The notes beneath the pieces are model-generated. The model had not been told where the DNA came from. It made no database searches and worked only from the letters and a program-made list of their open reading frames with translations. A DNA stretch of 64,000 bases from Phytobacter diazotrophicus (GTDB lineage: Bacteria; Pseudomonadota; Gammaproteobacteria; Enterobacterales; Enterobacteriaceae), in assembly GCA_004346725.1 (NCBI GenBank), contig SMDE01000005.1:310001-374000 (forward strand). The letters run 5' to 3'. Both the position numbers and the translations under genes were made by a program. Below, one piece after another: positions 1 through 9,094 of this stretch (the stretch's first letter is position 1; every line of letters begins with the position of its first letter).

Positions 1-207
1 CAGTTGCGGCAGGATCGTCATAATCTGCGCAATCACTGAAGCTTCGCTCTCGCCATAACGTGGGTATGGTGTGCATTCACCTACGGCTTTCACGCCGTCT
101 TCTTCCAGTTCAACAACCACTACCCGAGCCTCGCTGCGCGCACCCCGTGCGATCACAAATGGCGTGTGTAACGGCCAGGTTTCATCATAAACCTTAACGC
201 TTCTCAT
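1..207 (-). CDS. ycjG: L-Ala-D/L-Glu epimerase, N-terminal part (runs off window)
   Basis: Reading leftward from the ATG at 207, 69 codons are open to the window edge. The start MRSVKVYDETWPLHTPFVIA and the later GECTPYPRYGES match the N-terminal capping domain of the enolase-superfamily dipeptide epimerase YcjG (AEE) of E. coli. That enzyme converts L-Ala-L-Glu and L-Ala-D-Glu during recycling of murein peptides in the cytoplasm. The catalytic barrel lies outside the window. A GAGGAGAAAGG ribosome-binding site precedes the ATG. The gene is divergent from tpx, as in E. coli. Confidence 0.93.
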   Translation of the reverse strand, partial: MRSVKVYDETWPLHTPFVIARGARSEARVVVVELEEDGVKAVGECTPYPRYGESEASVIAQIMTILPQL

Positions 208-324
208 CCCTTTCTCCTCTGCCGCCTTTTCCACGATTATAGATGTGAAATTAGGTTTGCCGTGGTCCTTGCTTTCAGAATACACTAGCGATGAAGTTAA
301 CTATATGTAAACAGGAAGATATAT

Positions 325-831
325 ATGTCACAGCTTGTCCATTTCCAGGGTAATCCAGTTTCCGTTGCCGGTAAGATTCCGCAGGTCGGTTCCAAAGCCG
401 CACCGTTCTCTCTCGTGGCGAAAGACCTGTCTGACGTTGCATTGAGCCAGTTTGCAGGAAAACGTAAAGTTCTGAACATTTTCCCGAGCATTGATACCGG
501 CGTATGCGCCGCATCTGTGCGTAAATTTAACGAATTGGCAACAGGCGTAAACGACACTGTCGTTCTGTGCATTTCCGCTGACCTGCCGTTCGCCCAGTCT
601 CGCTTCTGCGGCGCTGAAGGTCTGAGCAATGTGATCACCCTGTCCACTCTGCGTAATACTGAGTTCCTGGAAAACTACGGTGTGGGTATTTCCGAAGGCG
701 CGCTGAAAGGTCTGGCAGCACGTGCTGTGGTGGTCATTGACGAAAACGACAATGTCATTTTCAGCCAACTGGTGAATGAAATCACCAATGAGCCTGACTA
801 TGCTGCCGCACTTGAAGTGCTGAAAGGCTAA
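325..831 (+). CDS. tpx: thiol peroxidase
   Basis: This 168-residue protein matches E. coli Tpx in length. It is a peroxiredoxin that reduces lipid and alkyl hydroperoxides using thioredoxin. The peroxidatic cysteine is C61 in [15 protein letters not shown], and the resolving cysteine is C95 in SRFCGAEG. Both are the positions known from E. coli Tpx, so a two-cysteine atypical mechanism is expected. An AGGAAGAT site precedes the ATG. The gene stands alone and ends at a strong hairpin shared with the convergent tyrR end. Confidence 0.97.
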   Translation: MSQLVHFQGNPVSVAGKIPQVGSKAAPFSLVAKDLSDVALSQFAGKRKVLNIFPSIDTGVCAASVRKFNELATGVNDTVVLCISADLPFAQSRFCGAEGLSNVITLSTLRNTEFLENYGVGISEGALKGLAARAVVVIDENDNVIFSQLVNEITNEPDYAAALEVLKG

Positions 832-839
832 TAAAGTCT

Positions 840-864
840 GCCCGGTAACACCCTGTTACCGGGC
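840..864. terminator. hairpin between tpx and tyrR
   Basis: A perfect 10-bp stem GCCCGGTAAC/GTTACCGGGC with a 5-base loop lies between two convergent genes. Neither side has a long T-tract, so termination strength is uncertain. Confidence 0.65.
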
Positions 865-872
865 AATTCGTA

Positions 873-2414
873 TTACTCGTCACCCTTCTTCTGGCTCAAA
901 CCATATTCCCGTAGTTTATTCGCGATCGCCGTATGCGAAACACCAAGGCGCTTAGCCAGCTTACGCGTGCTGGGGAAACTGCGATACAGCTGTGTCAGTA
1001 CCGAGCGCTCAAAGCGACTGGTGATCTCATCAAGCGACCCTTCCATAGCATCTTCGCCAACAGGCATGGTAGTGGCATCAAAGTCCGGCAACAGAATATC
1101 CTGTGAGCGTAGCTCGTAGCCTTCCAGTTGGGTAAGCGCACGGTAGATCGCATTTTTCAACTGACGTACGTTGCCGGGCCAGCCATAACGGGTCAGAACA
1201 TTACCCAGATCGGCCGATAATTTAGGCCGGGGAACGCCCTGCTCATCGGCAAAACGGGCAACAAAGAGCTCGGTCAGCGGCATGATATCCTGCGGACGCT
1301 CCCGCAACGGCGGTAGATTCAGCGTCAGAACATTCAGGCGATAATAGAGGTCTTCGCGGAACATCCCCTTTTGCACCAGCTCCACAAGGTTGCGCTGGGT
1401 GGCGCAAATCACCCGCACATCGACGTGTACTTCATGGTCTTCCCCCACCCGGCGGAAAGTCCCGTCATTGAGAAAACGCAGCAGTTTAACCTGCATACGC
1501 GCCGACATTTCGCCGATTTCATCCAGCAACACAGAACCGCCATTCGCCTGTTCAAAAAAGCCCTTTTTCCCTTCCGGGGCATGACCAAACAGTTCACTTT
1601 CGACGGCATCTTCCGGAATCGACGCGCAGTTCAGCGCCAGGTAGGGTTTCGCCGCACGCGGACTGGCCATATGACAGGCTCGTGCCAGCAAATCTTTACC
1701 CGTCCCCGTGTCACCGGTAATCAGTAGCGGTGCCGTAAGTGTTGCCAGCTTCCGGGCCTGCTCCATCACCTGGCGCATCTTCGGACTGACGGCGACAATC
1801 TGGCTGAAAGCGCCCAGATCCTGTTGCGAAAGGTTTTGTAACTGACGTCCCATTCGGACGGTGGAACGCAGCATCACCACCGCGCCGGTCAGAACCGGTT
1901 CGCCGGATTCGCCTTCCAGATGGACCGGGGTGATTTCCATCAGGAAATTTTGCCCATTAATGGCAACATGTTCGCTATGAGAGTTGTGCGGATTGCTTTC
2001 CAGCCAGCGCGTGAAATTGAAACCGGAAATGAGCTGTACCGCGTTGTGATTGCGCAGTTTGCTCTGGTCCAGCGCAAATAGCTGGCAACTCGCCGGGTTC
2101 GCCAATTCAATCTTCCCTTTCATATCCAGCGATAACACGGGTTCCGGCAGCGCCTCCAGCACCGCGCTCAGCGCACGATGCTCACGCTCGGAAGGCATCC
2201 ACAGCACGGTGCGCACGTCGGTTACGCCAGGGATACGGCGGATCTCTGCCATCAGGCTGCTGAATGTATTGAACTCCAGAGCAGCAAAATTCAGGTAGAT
2301 GCGCCCGACAGGGTCTATCTCGATTCCGCGTAAATCAATGCCGCGTAACACCAGTAAATCCAGCAGTTCGCGTGTCAGACCGAGTCGGTCTTCACAAAAG
2401 ACTTCAAGACGCAT
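873..2414 (-). CDS. tyrR: transcriptional regulator of aromatic amino acid genes
   Basis: The protein has 513 residues from the internal ATG at 2414, which matches the E. coli TyrR start MRLEVFCEDRLGLTREL. The longer frame only adds eight residues. It contains an N-terminal ACT-like region (about 1-70), a PAS region (about 78-190), an AAA+ domain with Walker A GDTGTGKD (234-241), and a C-terminal helix-turn-helix (about 482-505). The GAFTGA loop of sigma-54 activators is missing (FGHAPEGKKGF instead), as is typical of TyrR, which acts on sigma-70 promoters. A TyrR-box-like palindrome lies just upstream. Confidence 0.97.
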   Translation of the reverse strand: MRLEVFCEDRLGLTRELLDLLVLRGIDLRGIEIDPVGRIYLNFAALEFNTFSSLMAEIRRIPGVTDVRTVLWMPSEREHRALSAVLEALPEPVLSLDMKGKIELANPASCQLFALDQSKLRNHNAVQLISGFNFTRWLESNPHNSHSEHVAINGQNFLMEITPVHLEGESGEPVLTGAVVMLRSTVRMGRQLQNLSQQDLGAFSQIVAVSPKMRQVMEQARKLATLTAPLLITGDTGTGKDLLARACHMASPRAAKPYLALNCASIPEDAVESELFGHAPEGKKGFFEQANGGSVLLDEIGEMSARMQVKLLRFLNDGTFRRVGEDHEVHVDVRVICATQRNLVELVQKGMFREDLYYRLNVLTLNLPPLRERPQDIMPLTELFVARFADEQGVPRPKLSADLGNVLTRYGWPGNVRQLKNAIYRALTQLEGYELRSQDILLPDFDATTMPVGEDAMEGSLDEITSRFERSVLTQLYRSFPSTRKLAKRLGVSHTAIANKLREYGLSQKKGDE

Positions 2415-2484
2415 GGAAATATCACCCCAGATAATCAACGAATGCCGGGATGATATGTCAGTTCCTCTCTGGCAGGAAGATGTC

Positions 2485-2502
2485 TGTCAAGAAATATTGA
2501 CA
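2485..2502. promoter_or_regulatory. TyrR box upstream of tyrR
   Basis: The perfect inverted repeat TGTCAA-N6-TTGACA closely fits the TyrR operator pattern TGTAAA-N6-TTTACA. It lies about 70 bases upstream of the tyrR start. E. coli tyrR is known to repress itself, so this is the likely autoregulatory site. Function is inferred from position and pattern. Confidence 0.7.
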
Positions 2503-2555
2503 GCATGGCGGAAAAGTGGGCGCTGTGCCGTAAAGTTAAACGCGCAGCGCGCAAT

Positions 2556-2915
2556 TTATAGTCCAACAAGGCTTTCCAGGGGAATGCCAAACTGACAGTG
2601 GAGTTTTCGAATCATCGGTAACGTCAGATTGCGCTTACCGTTCAGAATTTCGTATACCCGGTTCGATTTGCCAATTGCAGACTCCAGATCGCTGACGGTC
2701 AATCCTTGCTGCTCCATCCTGAATTTTATGGCTTCAATCGGATCAGGAGGATCGATTGGATAATGTTTTTTTTCATACTCTTCGATAAGCAAACACATCA
2801 CCTCAAAGTAATCACCCTCAGGTGTGTTCATTTGAGGTTCATTGTCGAACATAGGGGCAACCGCTTTTAACGCGGCTTCGTAATCCTGTTCCGTTTTGAT
2901 TAACTTGATTTGCAT
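2556..2915 (-). CDS. higA: HigA-type antitoxin (helix-turn-helix)
   Basis: This 119-residue protein carries a Cro/C1-like helix-turn-helix in its C-terminal half (about residues 68-115: LTVSDLESAIGKSNRVYEIL, then GKRNLTLPMIRKL). That is the typical ending of HigA/YgjM antitoxins, in which the last helix reads SGKRKLTLE in E. coli. The N-terminal half (TEQDYEAALKAVAPMF) also fits the family. It lies five bases downstream of the toxin gene, the toxin-first order characteristic of higBA. It should neutralise the toxin and repress the pair through the palindromes upstream. The symbol is by family, not by orthology to a named locus. Confidence 0.85.
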   Translation of the reverse strand: MQIKLIKTEQDYEAALKAVAPMFDNEPQMNTPEGDYFEVMCLLIEEYEKKHYPIDPPDPIEAIKFRMEQQGLTVSDLESAIGKSNRVYEILNGKRNLTLPMIRKLHCQFGIPLESLVGL

Positions 2916-2920
2916 ACAGA

Positions 2921-3223
2921 TTACCCTCGTTCAACGTTGTCTGCATCGACAACATCATATTCATGATGTGTGCCTATAAATTTCACAAACGCCCAGCCTC
3001 GTTGATACGCAATCGAGACAATTAAACGGTAGTCGTTACCTTTAATGTTGAACACGACCCTCCGGTTTTTGAGGATGCTTGCACTACGGTATTGAGATTT
3101 AATGTCTGCAGGCGTTTTCCATTCAGCCTGCTGAACCTCATCGTGCCATGCTTTTAAGGGCTGTTCCGCATCCGGATGTGTCGTCCAAAAATCTCTGAGC
3201 GCTTTGATGGATATGATCTTCAT
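2921..3223 (-). CDS. higB: HigB-type mRNA interferase toxin
   Basis: The protein has 100 residues from the ATG at 3223; the longer frame would start inside the operator and is not used. It resembles HigB/YgjN toxins of the RelE superfamily: VVFNIKGNDYRLIVSI followed by FVKFIGTHHEYD, corresponding to the E. coli pattern VFNVGGNELRVVA...THKEYD. These toxins cleave mRNA in translating ribosomes. The gene is followed five bases later by the antitoxin. E. coli has nothing between tyrR and ycjF, so the pair is an insertion here. Confidence 0.85.
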   Translation of the reverse strand: MKIISIKALRDFWTTHPDAEQPLKAWHDEVQQAEWKTPADIKSQYRSASILKNRRVVFNIKGNDYRLIVSIAYQRGWAFVKFIGTHHEYDVVDADNVERG

Positions 3224-3235
3224 TGAATTATCCCT

Positions 3236-3276
3236 GTCCCATCGTGGGACCCTATCCATTTTATCCCAAAATGGGA
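3236..3276. promoter_or_regulatory. paired palindromes, probable higBA operator
   Basis: Two related palindromes sit just upstream of the toxin start: GTCCCATCGTGGGAC (3236-3250, perfect 6-3-6) and TCCCAAAATGGGA (3264-3276, perfect 5-3-5). Their centres are 27 bases apart, on the same face or nearly so. Both share TCCCA-N3-TGGGA, which suggests cooperative binding of two antitoxin dimers. Confidence 0.75.
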
Positions 3277-3319
3277 CTTCTGTAAAAACAACCACAGTAA
3301 ACTTAACGGCAAGAGAGAA

Positions 3320-4381
3320 CTATCCATCTCGCTTCGACGCTTTGCCTTTTTGCACCGTCTCTTTGAGCTGCACCACCAACTGGCGACGAAAATCGCCAAG
3401 ACGCGGTTTGTCATCACCAAGCCACGGTAACGGGCGGCACAGTTCCATGGCTTTGATGCCTAATCGGGCAGTCAACAGGCCAGCGCCAATCCCCTGCGCG
3501 GCACGGGCGGAAAGACGTGCGGCAAGGTCTTGCGACATCCAGTCCATGCCCACTTCACGCACCATTTCACTGGCGCCGGCAAAGGCAATATTGAGCAGCA
3601 CCAGGCGAAACAGACGCAGTCGACTGTAATACCCCAGCTCAATACCATAAAGCGTGGCAATGCGGTTAATCAGACGCAGATTGCGCCAGGCGATAAACGC
3701 CATATCCACCAGCGCAAGCGGACTGACGGCAATCATTAATGTTGACTCAGCCGCGGAGCGACTGATTTCACGCCGCGCCTGGTTATCCAATACAGGCTGG
3801 ACGATATGGGCATACAGCGAGACCACTTCCCTGTCATTTTGTGTCTCATGAATCGCAGCATACCAGCGCTGGAGTGCAGGATGCGCATGGTCTAGCCCGG
3901 CCTGGCGCGCCAGATTTTCACAAAATGCGCGCCCTTTCCCCGTACCGTGGCTGTGAAGCAGTTCCCGCGCCTCGTCTCGTGCCTGGGCTCGCTGTCGCAA
4001 TCGCCATAGCCGACGCCACTCCGTCGCCACAGACCCAACGCCCGCACCGACAATCAATGCACCAGCGGCACACCCGCCCATGGCGACCCAATCCTGAGTT
4101 TGCCAGGCATTCATCGCCCATTGCACGCCCTGACCGACAACGCTTGCGCCAAACAGCGCCATCCCGGTGAGCACCATTTTGCGCCACAGGCTGCGTTTCG
4201 GGTGCAGCGCCGCTTCTACTGCGGCTTCTGCCGGGCCTTCTTCGCGGATCTCGTCGGGATTGACTGGCGCGAAGTTATCAGCCAGATCGTCGCTGAATGT
4301 TTGCGCGGCCTTGACCTGCATGACGGTCTCCGCTTCCAGCGGCCCGGTGAAATCGATACGCGGTTTGAGGGGTTCACTCAT
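3320..4381 (-). CDS. ycjF: inner-membrane protein YcjF (DUF697)
   Basis: The protein has 353 residues, the same length as E. coli YcjF. It has two predicted membrane segments (about 69-89 and 99-119) after an acidic N-terminal tail. The rest is a helical cytoplasmic domain ending in a basic tail. The function is not established; the gene is co-induced with ycjX and the phage-shock regulon in E. coli. The ATG overlaps the ycjX stop by four bases, so translation is probably coupled. Confidence 0.95.
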   Translation of the reverse strand: MSEPLKPRIDFTGPLEAETVMQVKAAQTFSDDLADNFAPVNPDEIREEGPAEAAVEAALHPKRSLWRKMVLTGMALFGASVVGQGVQWAMNAWQTQDWVAMGGCAAGALIVGAGVGSVATEWRRLWRLRQRAQARDEARELLHSHGTGKGRAFCENLARQAGLDHAHPALQRWYAAIHETQNDREVVSLYAHIVQPVLDNQARREISRSAAESTLMIAVSPLALVDMAFIAWRNLRLINRIATLYGIELGYYSRLRLFRLVLLNIAFAGASEMVREVGMDWMSQDLAARLSARAAQGIGAGLLTARLGIKAMELCRPLPWLGDDKPRLGDFRRQLVVQLKETVQKGKASKRDG

Positions 4382-5781
4382 CGCAATTTATCTCCCAATA
4401 AAAATTCCAGCGCAGCGTCCAGACGGATATGCGGCAATGGCTTATCCACATCCAGCGCCTGAGGGCGGAAGGACTCAAACTGAAACCCTTGTTTTTCCCA
4501 GAATGCCTGGCCTGGCAGACGCGCCGGCACCTCACCGGGGTAAAATGTCAGAGGTGAACCATCGCTCAGCCGGTGGCCACGTAAGGCGGGAATTTTCTCG
4601 CCATTAACATCAATCAAGCCACTCTGTGTCGCCTGGACAGAGGCCAGACCAACGCAGTCCATGCTGATCCCTTCAAACGCGGCGTTTTGCCACGCATCCT
4701 GAATCAGTTGCTGGAGCAACGACACCATATTGGCATGCTGGTCGAGCGTGACATGATCCGCCTTTGTGGCGGCAAATAGCAGCTTATCGATAACCGGCGA
4801 GAACAGACGGCGAAACAGCGTCCGCTGACCGTAGTGAAAGCTTTGCATCAGTTGCGTCAGCGCCAGACGCATATCATTAAAGGCTTGTGGCCCGCTGTTG
4901 AGCGGTTGCAGGCAATCCACCAGCACAATCTGGCGGTCAAAACGCAGGAAGTAATTTTTATAAAAATCCTTCACCACATGTTCGCAATAGTAGTTAAACC
5001 GCTCGCGCAGCATGCCCGCGTTAGTGTGTTTGCCCGCCTGCGCCAGTCTGGCTTCCCCCGTTTCGTCCACATTGGGCCATGGGAAAAATTGCAATGCAGG
5101 TGCGCCAGCCATATCACCGGGCAGAACAAAACGCCCCGGCTGAATAAAATGCAGCCCTTCGCGTTTGCACTGATGCAAATAATCTGTCCAGGCAGCGGCA
5201 ATGTCTGCCAGACGGTTTTCATCGGCAGGCGCTAAAGGATCCAGCCCTTCACACAAGGCCTGCCACTTCTGCGACCATTCGCCACGTTGTCCCTGTAACA
5301 GGCCGCGCATCTGTCGTGACCAGCTTAGATAATCCTGAGCCAGCATCGGCAAATCCAGCAGCCATTCCCCTGGATAATCGACAATTTCCAGATACAGCGT
5401 GGAGGTCTCTTTAAAATGGCGCAGCAGCGACTCCTGCGACCGGAAGCGCAGCGCGAGTCGAATCTCGCTGACACCGCGTGTCGGGGTTGGCCAGACGGGT
5501 GGCGTACCATAGAGCTGTGCAAGCCCTTCGTCATAGGTAAAACGCGGAATACCAAAATCACGTTGAGGAACGCGTTTAACACCAAGCAGCCGCTCTTCAC
5601 GTACCGCGCTAAACAAGGGAAGCCGCGCGCCTGCGTGAACGTTAAGTAATTGATTCACCATTGCGGTGATAAACGCCGTCTTTCCGCTGCGACTAAGCCC
5701 CGTAACGGCTAACCGCAGATGGCGATCCATTCCCCGGTTTACCAGGGCATTAAGTTCATTTTTCCAGCGTTCAATCGTCAT
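4378..5781 (-). CDS. ycjX: YcjX family P-loop GTPase-like stress protein
   Basis: The protein has 467 residues (E. coli 465). A P-loop [10 protein letters not shown] lies near residues 28-37, within a DUF463/YcjX ATPase/GTPase-like fold. The family is linked to membrane stress and is PspF-regulated in E. coli. It is the first gene of ycjX-ycjF. Here it lies only about 100 bases from pspE, because the ycjM-W sugar cluster found between them in E. coli is absent. Confidence 0.95.
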   Translation of the reverse strand: MTIERWKNELNALVNRGMDRHLRLAVTGLSRSGKTAFITAMVNQLLNVHAGARLPLFSAVREERLLGVKRVPQRDFGIPRFTYDEGLAQLYGTPPVWPTPTRGVSEIRLALRFRSQESLLRHFKETSTLYLEIVDYPGEWLLDLPMLAQDYLSWSRQMRGLLQGQRGEWSQKWQALCEGLDPLAPADENRLADIAAAWTDYLHQCKREGLHFIQPGRFVLPGDMAGAPALQFFPWPNVDETGEARLAQAGKHTNAGMLRERFNYYCEHVVKDFYKNYFLRFDRQIVLVDCLQPLNSGPQAFNDMRLALTQLMQSFHYGQRTLFRRLFSPVIDKLLFAATKADHVTLDQHANMVSLLQQLIQDAWQNAAFEGISMDCVGLASVQATQSGLIDVNGEKIPALRGHRLSDGSPLTFYPGEVPARLPGQAFWEKQGFQFESFRPQALDVDKPLPHIRLDAALEFLLGDKLR

Positions 5782-5887
5782 TCCGTGCCGCCATGAAATC
5801 AGAAAATTTATTCATAGGATATATGAGATGAGGTGCACTACGGCAGATATCAACGGTAGCGAGGCGAATGCCCCGCCGCCAGAAGGT

Positions 5888-6202
5888 TTATTTAGAGGTA
5901 ACGACAGGCTTATTCAGACCGGCTATACCGCCCATATTGATGACATGCTGGTAACCCATTTGCTGTAATGCCTCCTGGGCCAGCGTCGCCTGACGCCCGG
6001 AATTGCAGTACAGGTACAGGGTGTCCTCTTTTGCCAGTGGCGAGAAGGTTCCGGCCTGAATATCACTGAGCGGTATGTTCAGTGCGCCCTGAATATGTTC
6101 GTGCTGATACTGCTCCGGGATCCGTACGTCGATCCAGTGCTCCGCGGCAAAAGTGGGTGTGCTGGCAGCGAGCGCAGCGGCGATAACCGTTTGTTTTAAC
6201 AT
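5888..6202 (-). CDS. pspE: periplasmic thiosulfate sulfurtransferase (rhodanese)
   Basis: The protein has 104 residues from the ATG at 6202, the same length as E. coli PspE. A signal peptide (about residues 1-19, ending TFA-A) is followed by a single rhodanese domain. The active-site cysteine is C66 in LYCNSGRQ. It transfers sulfur from thiosulfate to cyanide or thiols in the periplasm. It is the last gene of the psp operon, separated from pspD by about 90 bases. Confidence 0.95.
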   Translation of the reverse strand: MLKQTVIAAALAASTPTFAAEHWIDVRIPEQYQHEHIQGALNIPLSDIQAGTFSPLAKEDTLYLYCNSGRQATLAQEALQQMGYQHVINMGGIAGLNKPVVTSK

Positions 6203-6293
6203 CTTTCCTTCCTTTGGTTTTGTTAATTCCTTCGCCAACTATACGCCCGGCTACAACCCGGTTGTAGCGCTGTTATCGCATTTTGCGCACGGG

Positions 6294-6512
6294 TTACTTC
6301 ATAAAGCGTTTCGAGAATCGGCTCGCCGCGCGATTGAGCAACGGTTCAAGCGCAAAAGCCAACAACATTTTTACCGGGCGTCGCGCCACCGATTTCACCG
6401 CCCAGCCTGCAACTCCTGCCGGGCCATAGCGCAACGCGGCCAGCAGGACAACTTTCCCGGCGATTTTCATCCCCGGTTTAACTTTCTGTGTAGCCTGTCG
6501 CCAGGTTGCCAT
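6294..6512 (-). CDS. pspD: phage shock protein D
   Basis: This 72-residue basic protein matches E. coli PspD (73). The core [20 protein letters not shown] is nearly invariant and looks like a peripheral or inserted hydrophobic hairpin. The start at 6512 is chosen over 6530 because it matches the family; 6530 would add six residues. The precise role is unknown. It lies in the psp operon between pspC and pspE. Confidence 0.92.
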   Translation of the reverse strand: MATWRQATQKVKPGMKIAGKVVLLAALRYGPAGVAGWAVKSVARRPVKMLLAFALEPLLNRAASRFSKRFMK

Positions 6513-6529
6513 TGCCTGATACCTCTTCA

Positions 6530-6889
6530 TTAAAGCTGTCGGAAACGACTGCGCAGAGAGAACGTGTCGGAGGTGACATAACGCTCCATCTGGCGCAGAC
6601 GACGCTCACCGGCTGCCAGTTCCGCGTCCACGGCATCCAGAAGCTGGCTGCTGGTTGGTGTATTTTCGGCATCCACTGCGCTCTCCGGCATCGGGTCCAG
6701 AACGAAGGTCATAACGATATAGACCACCACAACCGGGAAAAATAGCCCGAACAGCATGGCCAACACCGTTATCAAACGGATCAACTTCACCGGTACATCC
6801 AGATAGTGCGCAACACCGGCGCACACCCCTTTCACCATACCTTCCTGTGGGATACGCCATAATTTTTTATTGCTGTTTAAACCTGCCAT
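6530..6889 (-). CDS. pspC: phage shock protein C
   Basis: The protein has 119 residues, the same as E. coli PspC. The N-terminal PspC domain ([23 protein letters not shown]) precedes a membrane segment (about 38-65). The C-terminal tail ends in a conserved leucine-zipper-like periplasmic helix, [19 protein letters not shown]. With PspB it senses membrane damage and releases PspF from PspA. The start overlaps the pspB stop. Confidence 0.96.
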   Translation of the reverse strand: MAGLNSNKKLWRIPQEGMVKGVCAGVAHYLDVPVKLIRLITVLAMLFGLFFPVVVVYIVMTFVLDPMPESAVDAENTPTSSQLLDAVDAELAAGERRLRQMERYVTSDTFSLRSRFRQL

Positions 6890-7113
6890 CAGCGATCTCT
6901 CCAGTTCGGATGCTCTGCATCAAGAATGTCTTCCAGCGCCTGAATACGTTCACGCATTCGCCGTGCATCGTCGGTCAGTTGCACCAGCCGTTGCTGCTCA
7001 CTTTGCGGTAGTTCACCGCGTGAGGTACGGTTGTTGTAATGGAGCCATAACCAGACCGGCAAAATAAACAGAACGAATAACGTCAGGGGAATGGCCAGAA
7101 AAAGCGCGCTCAT
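6889..7113 (-). CDS. pspB: phage shock protein B
   Basis: The protein has 74 residues: one N-terminal membrane helix (about 4-24) followed by a cytoplasmic helix rich in charged residues (RMRERIQALEDILDAEHPNW). This is the standard PspB architecture. It acts with PspC as the membrane sensor that recruits PspA. The TGA/ATG junction with pspC indicates coupling. Confidence 0.96.
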   Translation of the reverse strand: MSALFLAIPLTLFVLFILPVWLWLHYNNRTSRGELPQSEQQRLVQLTDDARRMRERIQALEDILDAEHPNWRDR

Positions 7114-7180
7114 GTGTACTCCTTACAGGTGATAATGGGGCGACATCTCCCGATGCCGCCTGCAATGTCTTGCAAAAATG

Positions 7181-7849
7181 TTATTGATTATCTTGTTTCA
7201 TTTTTGCTTTCAGCTGCGCCAGTTGTTCGCTGATTTCGTCATCCGCTTTCAGTTCAGAGAACTGCTGATCCAGCGTTTTGTGTTTACCAAAACCATGACT
7301 TTCCGCTTCGGCTTCCATCTGGTCAATACGACGTTCGAAAGACTCAAAACGGGCCATCGCTTCATCAATCTTGCCGCTATCAAGCTGGCGACGCACATCG
7401 CGGGACGAGCTCGCCGCCTGGTGGCGTAAAGAGAGCGCCTGCTGGCGTGCGCGCGTTTCGCTGAGTTTGCTCTCCAGCTCGCCAATCTCTTTTTTCATCC
7501 GGGCGAGAGTTTCATCAACCTGCACCACTTCCTGCTCCAGCGTATCGATAAGCGCCGTCACTTTCTGCTTCTCGATCAGCGCCGCACGCGCCAGATCGTC
7601 TTTATCTTTGCGCAGAGCCAGCTCGGCTTTTTCCTGCCATTCAACCTGTTGCGCGGTCGCCTGCTCAACGCGGCGTACGAGCTGTTTTTTCTCTGCCAGC
7701 GCACGGGCTGAGGTTGAACGTACTTCGACCAGCGTGTCTTCCATTTCCTGAATCATCAGACGCACCAGCTTTTGCGGATCCTCAGCGCGCTCCAGCAGCG
7801 AGTTGATGTTGGCGTTCACGATGTCGGCAAAACGAGAAAAAATACCCAT
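7181..7849 (-). CDS. pspA: phage shock protein A
   Basis: The protein has 222 residues and is almost entirely coiled coil (PspA/IM30/ESCRT-III family). The N-terminal amphipathic helix [20 protein letters not shown] binds stressed membranes. In the unstressed state PspA binds and inhibits PspF; under stress it oligomerises on the inner membrane to limit proton leak. It is the first gene of the operon, behind a sigma-54 promoter. Confidence 0.98.
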   Translation of the reverse strand: MGIFSRFADIVNANINSLLERAEDPQKLVRLMIQEMEDTLVEVRSTSARALAEKKQLVRRVEQATAQQVEWQEKAELALRKDKDDLARAALIEKQKVTALIDTLEQEVVQVDETLARMKKEIGELESKLSETRARQQALSLRHQAASSSRDVRRQLDSGKIDEAMARFESFERRIDQMEAEAESHGFGKHKTLDQQFSELKADDEISEQLAQLKAKMKQDNQ

Positions 7850-7901
7850 AATCTGTTCCTCTTAATTTCTGTAATCGGGCCTTGCCCTGCTCTCAGGTAT
7901 T

Positions 7902-7916
7902 ACAATCTTCGTGCCA
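7902..7916 (-). promoter_or_regulatory. sigma-54 promoter of pspABCDE
   Basis: Read on the minus strand, TGGCACGAAGATTGT shows the -24 GG and -12 TTGT spacing of sigma-54 promoters and resembles the E. coli psp promoter TGGCACGCAAATTGT. It lies about 55 bases ahead of the pspA start. PspF, encoded divergently, is the expected activator. Confidence 0.85.
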
Positions 7917-7922
7917 ATTTTT

Positions 7923-7935
7923 TAATTTATTGATT
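7923..7935 (-). promoter_or_regulatory. IHF site in the pspA-pspF intergenic region
   Basis: On the minus strand AATCAA-TAAA-TTA is a full match to the IHF consensus WATCAANNNNTTR. It sits just upstream of the -24 element, where IHF bending is known to help PspF reach the promoter in E. coli. Confidence 0.75.
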
Positions 7936-8015
7936 TTAAAAGAAACACTCTATTTTACCGTTGCGCATTTTTAGTTTAGAGTGGTGAATAACGCTAACAA
8001 GTGGCGAAATTCATC

Positions 8016-8996
8016 ATGGCTGAACAAAGAGACAATCTGCTGGGCGAGTCCAACAGCTTTATTGAGGTGCTGGAACAGGTTTCGCGTCTGGCGCCGCTCG
8101 ATAAACCAGTACTTATCATCGGTGAACGCGGCACAGGGAAAGAGTTAATCGCCAACCGTCTGCACTATCTGTCGAGCCGCTGGCAAGGGCCGTTTATCTC
8201 CCTCAATTGCGCTGCCCTCAATGAAAATCTGCTTGATACCGAGCTGTTTGGTCATGAAGCGGGCGCCTTCACCGGTGCGCAAAAACGTCATCCAGGTCGA
8301 TTTGAGCGCGCCGACGGCGGCACCCTGTTTCTTGATGAGCTGGCCACCGCCCCGATGCTGGTTCAGGAAAAACTGCTGCGCGTGATTGAATACGGTGAGC
8401 TGGAGCGCGTCGGCGGCAGCCAGCCTCTGCAGGTGAATGTACGCCTGGTGTGCGCCACCAACGCCAACCTGCCGGAGATGGTTTATAAAGGCACTTTCCG
8501 CGCCGACTTACTGGACCGTCTGGCCTTTGATGTGGTGCAACTTCCCCCGTTACGCCAGCGCCAGAGCGATATCATGCTGATGGCCGATCACTTTGCCATC
8601 CAAATGTGCCGCGAACTTAAATTGCCGCTATTTGCCGGATTTACAGAGCGCGCGCGCGAAACGTTGATGCGTTATAACTGGCCGGGGAATATTCGCGAGC
8701 TTAAAAACGTCGTTGAACGCTCGGTTTACCGGCACGGGACAAGCGAAACGCCACTTGATGAGATCATCATTGACCCCTTTAACAACGAGACGCCAATCGT
8801 TGAAGCGGTTTTGCCTGAGTCGGGCGGTTTACCGACGCTGCCTGTCGACCTCCGCCAGTTCCAGCATCAGCAGGAACGCGAGTTACTGGTAAACAGCTTG
8901 CAGCAGGCAAAATTTAATCAGAAACGGGCGGCGGAGCTGTTGGGGTTGACCTATCACCAGTTGCGGGCGCTGCTGAAAAAGCACCAGATAAGCTGA
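8016..8996 (+). CDS. pspF: sigma-54-dependent activator of the psp operon
   Basis: The protein has 326 residues (E. coli 325), starting at ATG 8016 rather than the GTG at 8001. There is no N-terminal receiver domain, as usual for PspF. It contains Walker A GERGTGKE (36-43), the sigma-54 contact loop GAFTGA (83-88), and a C-terminal Fis-like helix-turn-helix (NQKRAAELLGLTYHQLRALL). It activates the divergent pspA promoter when PspA is titrated away, and represses its own. Confidence 0.97.
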   Translation: MAEQRDNLLGESNSFIEVLEQVSRLAPLDKPVLIIGERGTGKELIANRLHYLSSRWQGPFISLNCAALNENLLDTELFGHEAGAFTGAQKRHPGRFERADGGTLFLDELATAPMLVQEKLLRVIEYGELERVGGSQPLQVNVRLVCATNANLPEMVYKGTFRADLLDRLAFDVVQLPPLRQRQSDIMLMADHFAIQMCRELKLPLFAGFTERARETLMRYNWPGNIRELKNVVERSVYRHGTSETPLDEIIIDPFNNETPIVEAVLPESGGLPTLPVDLRQFQHQQERELLVNSLQQAKFNQKRAAELLGLTYHQLRALLKKHQIS

Positions 8997-9094
8997 AATC
9001 GCTGACAATAACAGCAGTCGTTATCAGACATTTGTACGAAGCTATGGCAAGTGCGATACACTTTGCACATGAACCTAAAATCGTTGAATAAAAC

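Noticed and set aside
1409-1609. Missing GAFTGA loop in TyrR, first read as a mutation
   Set aside because: TyrR proteins normally lack it because they do not activate sigma-54 promoters.
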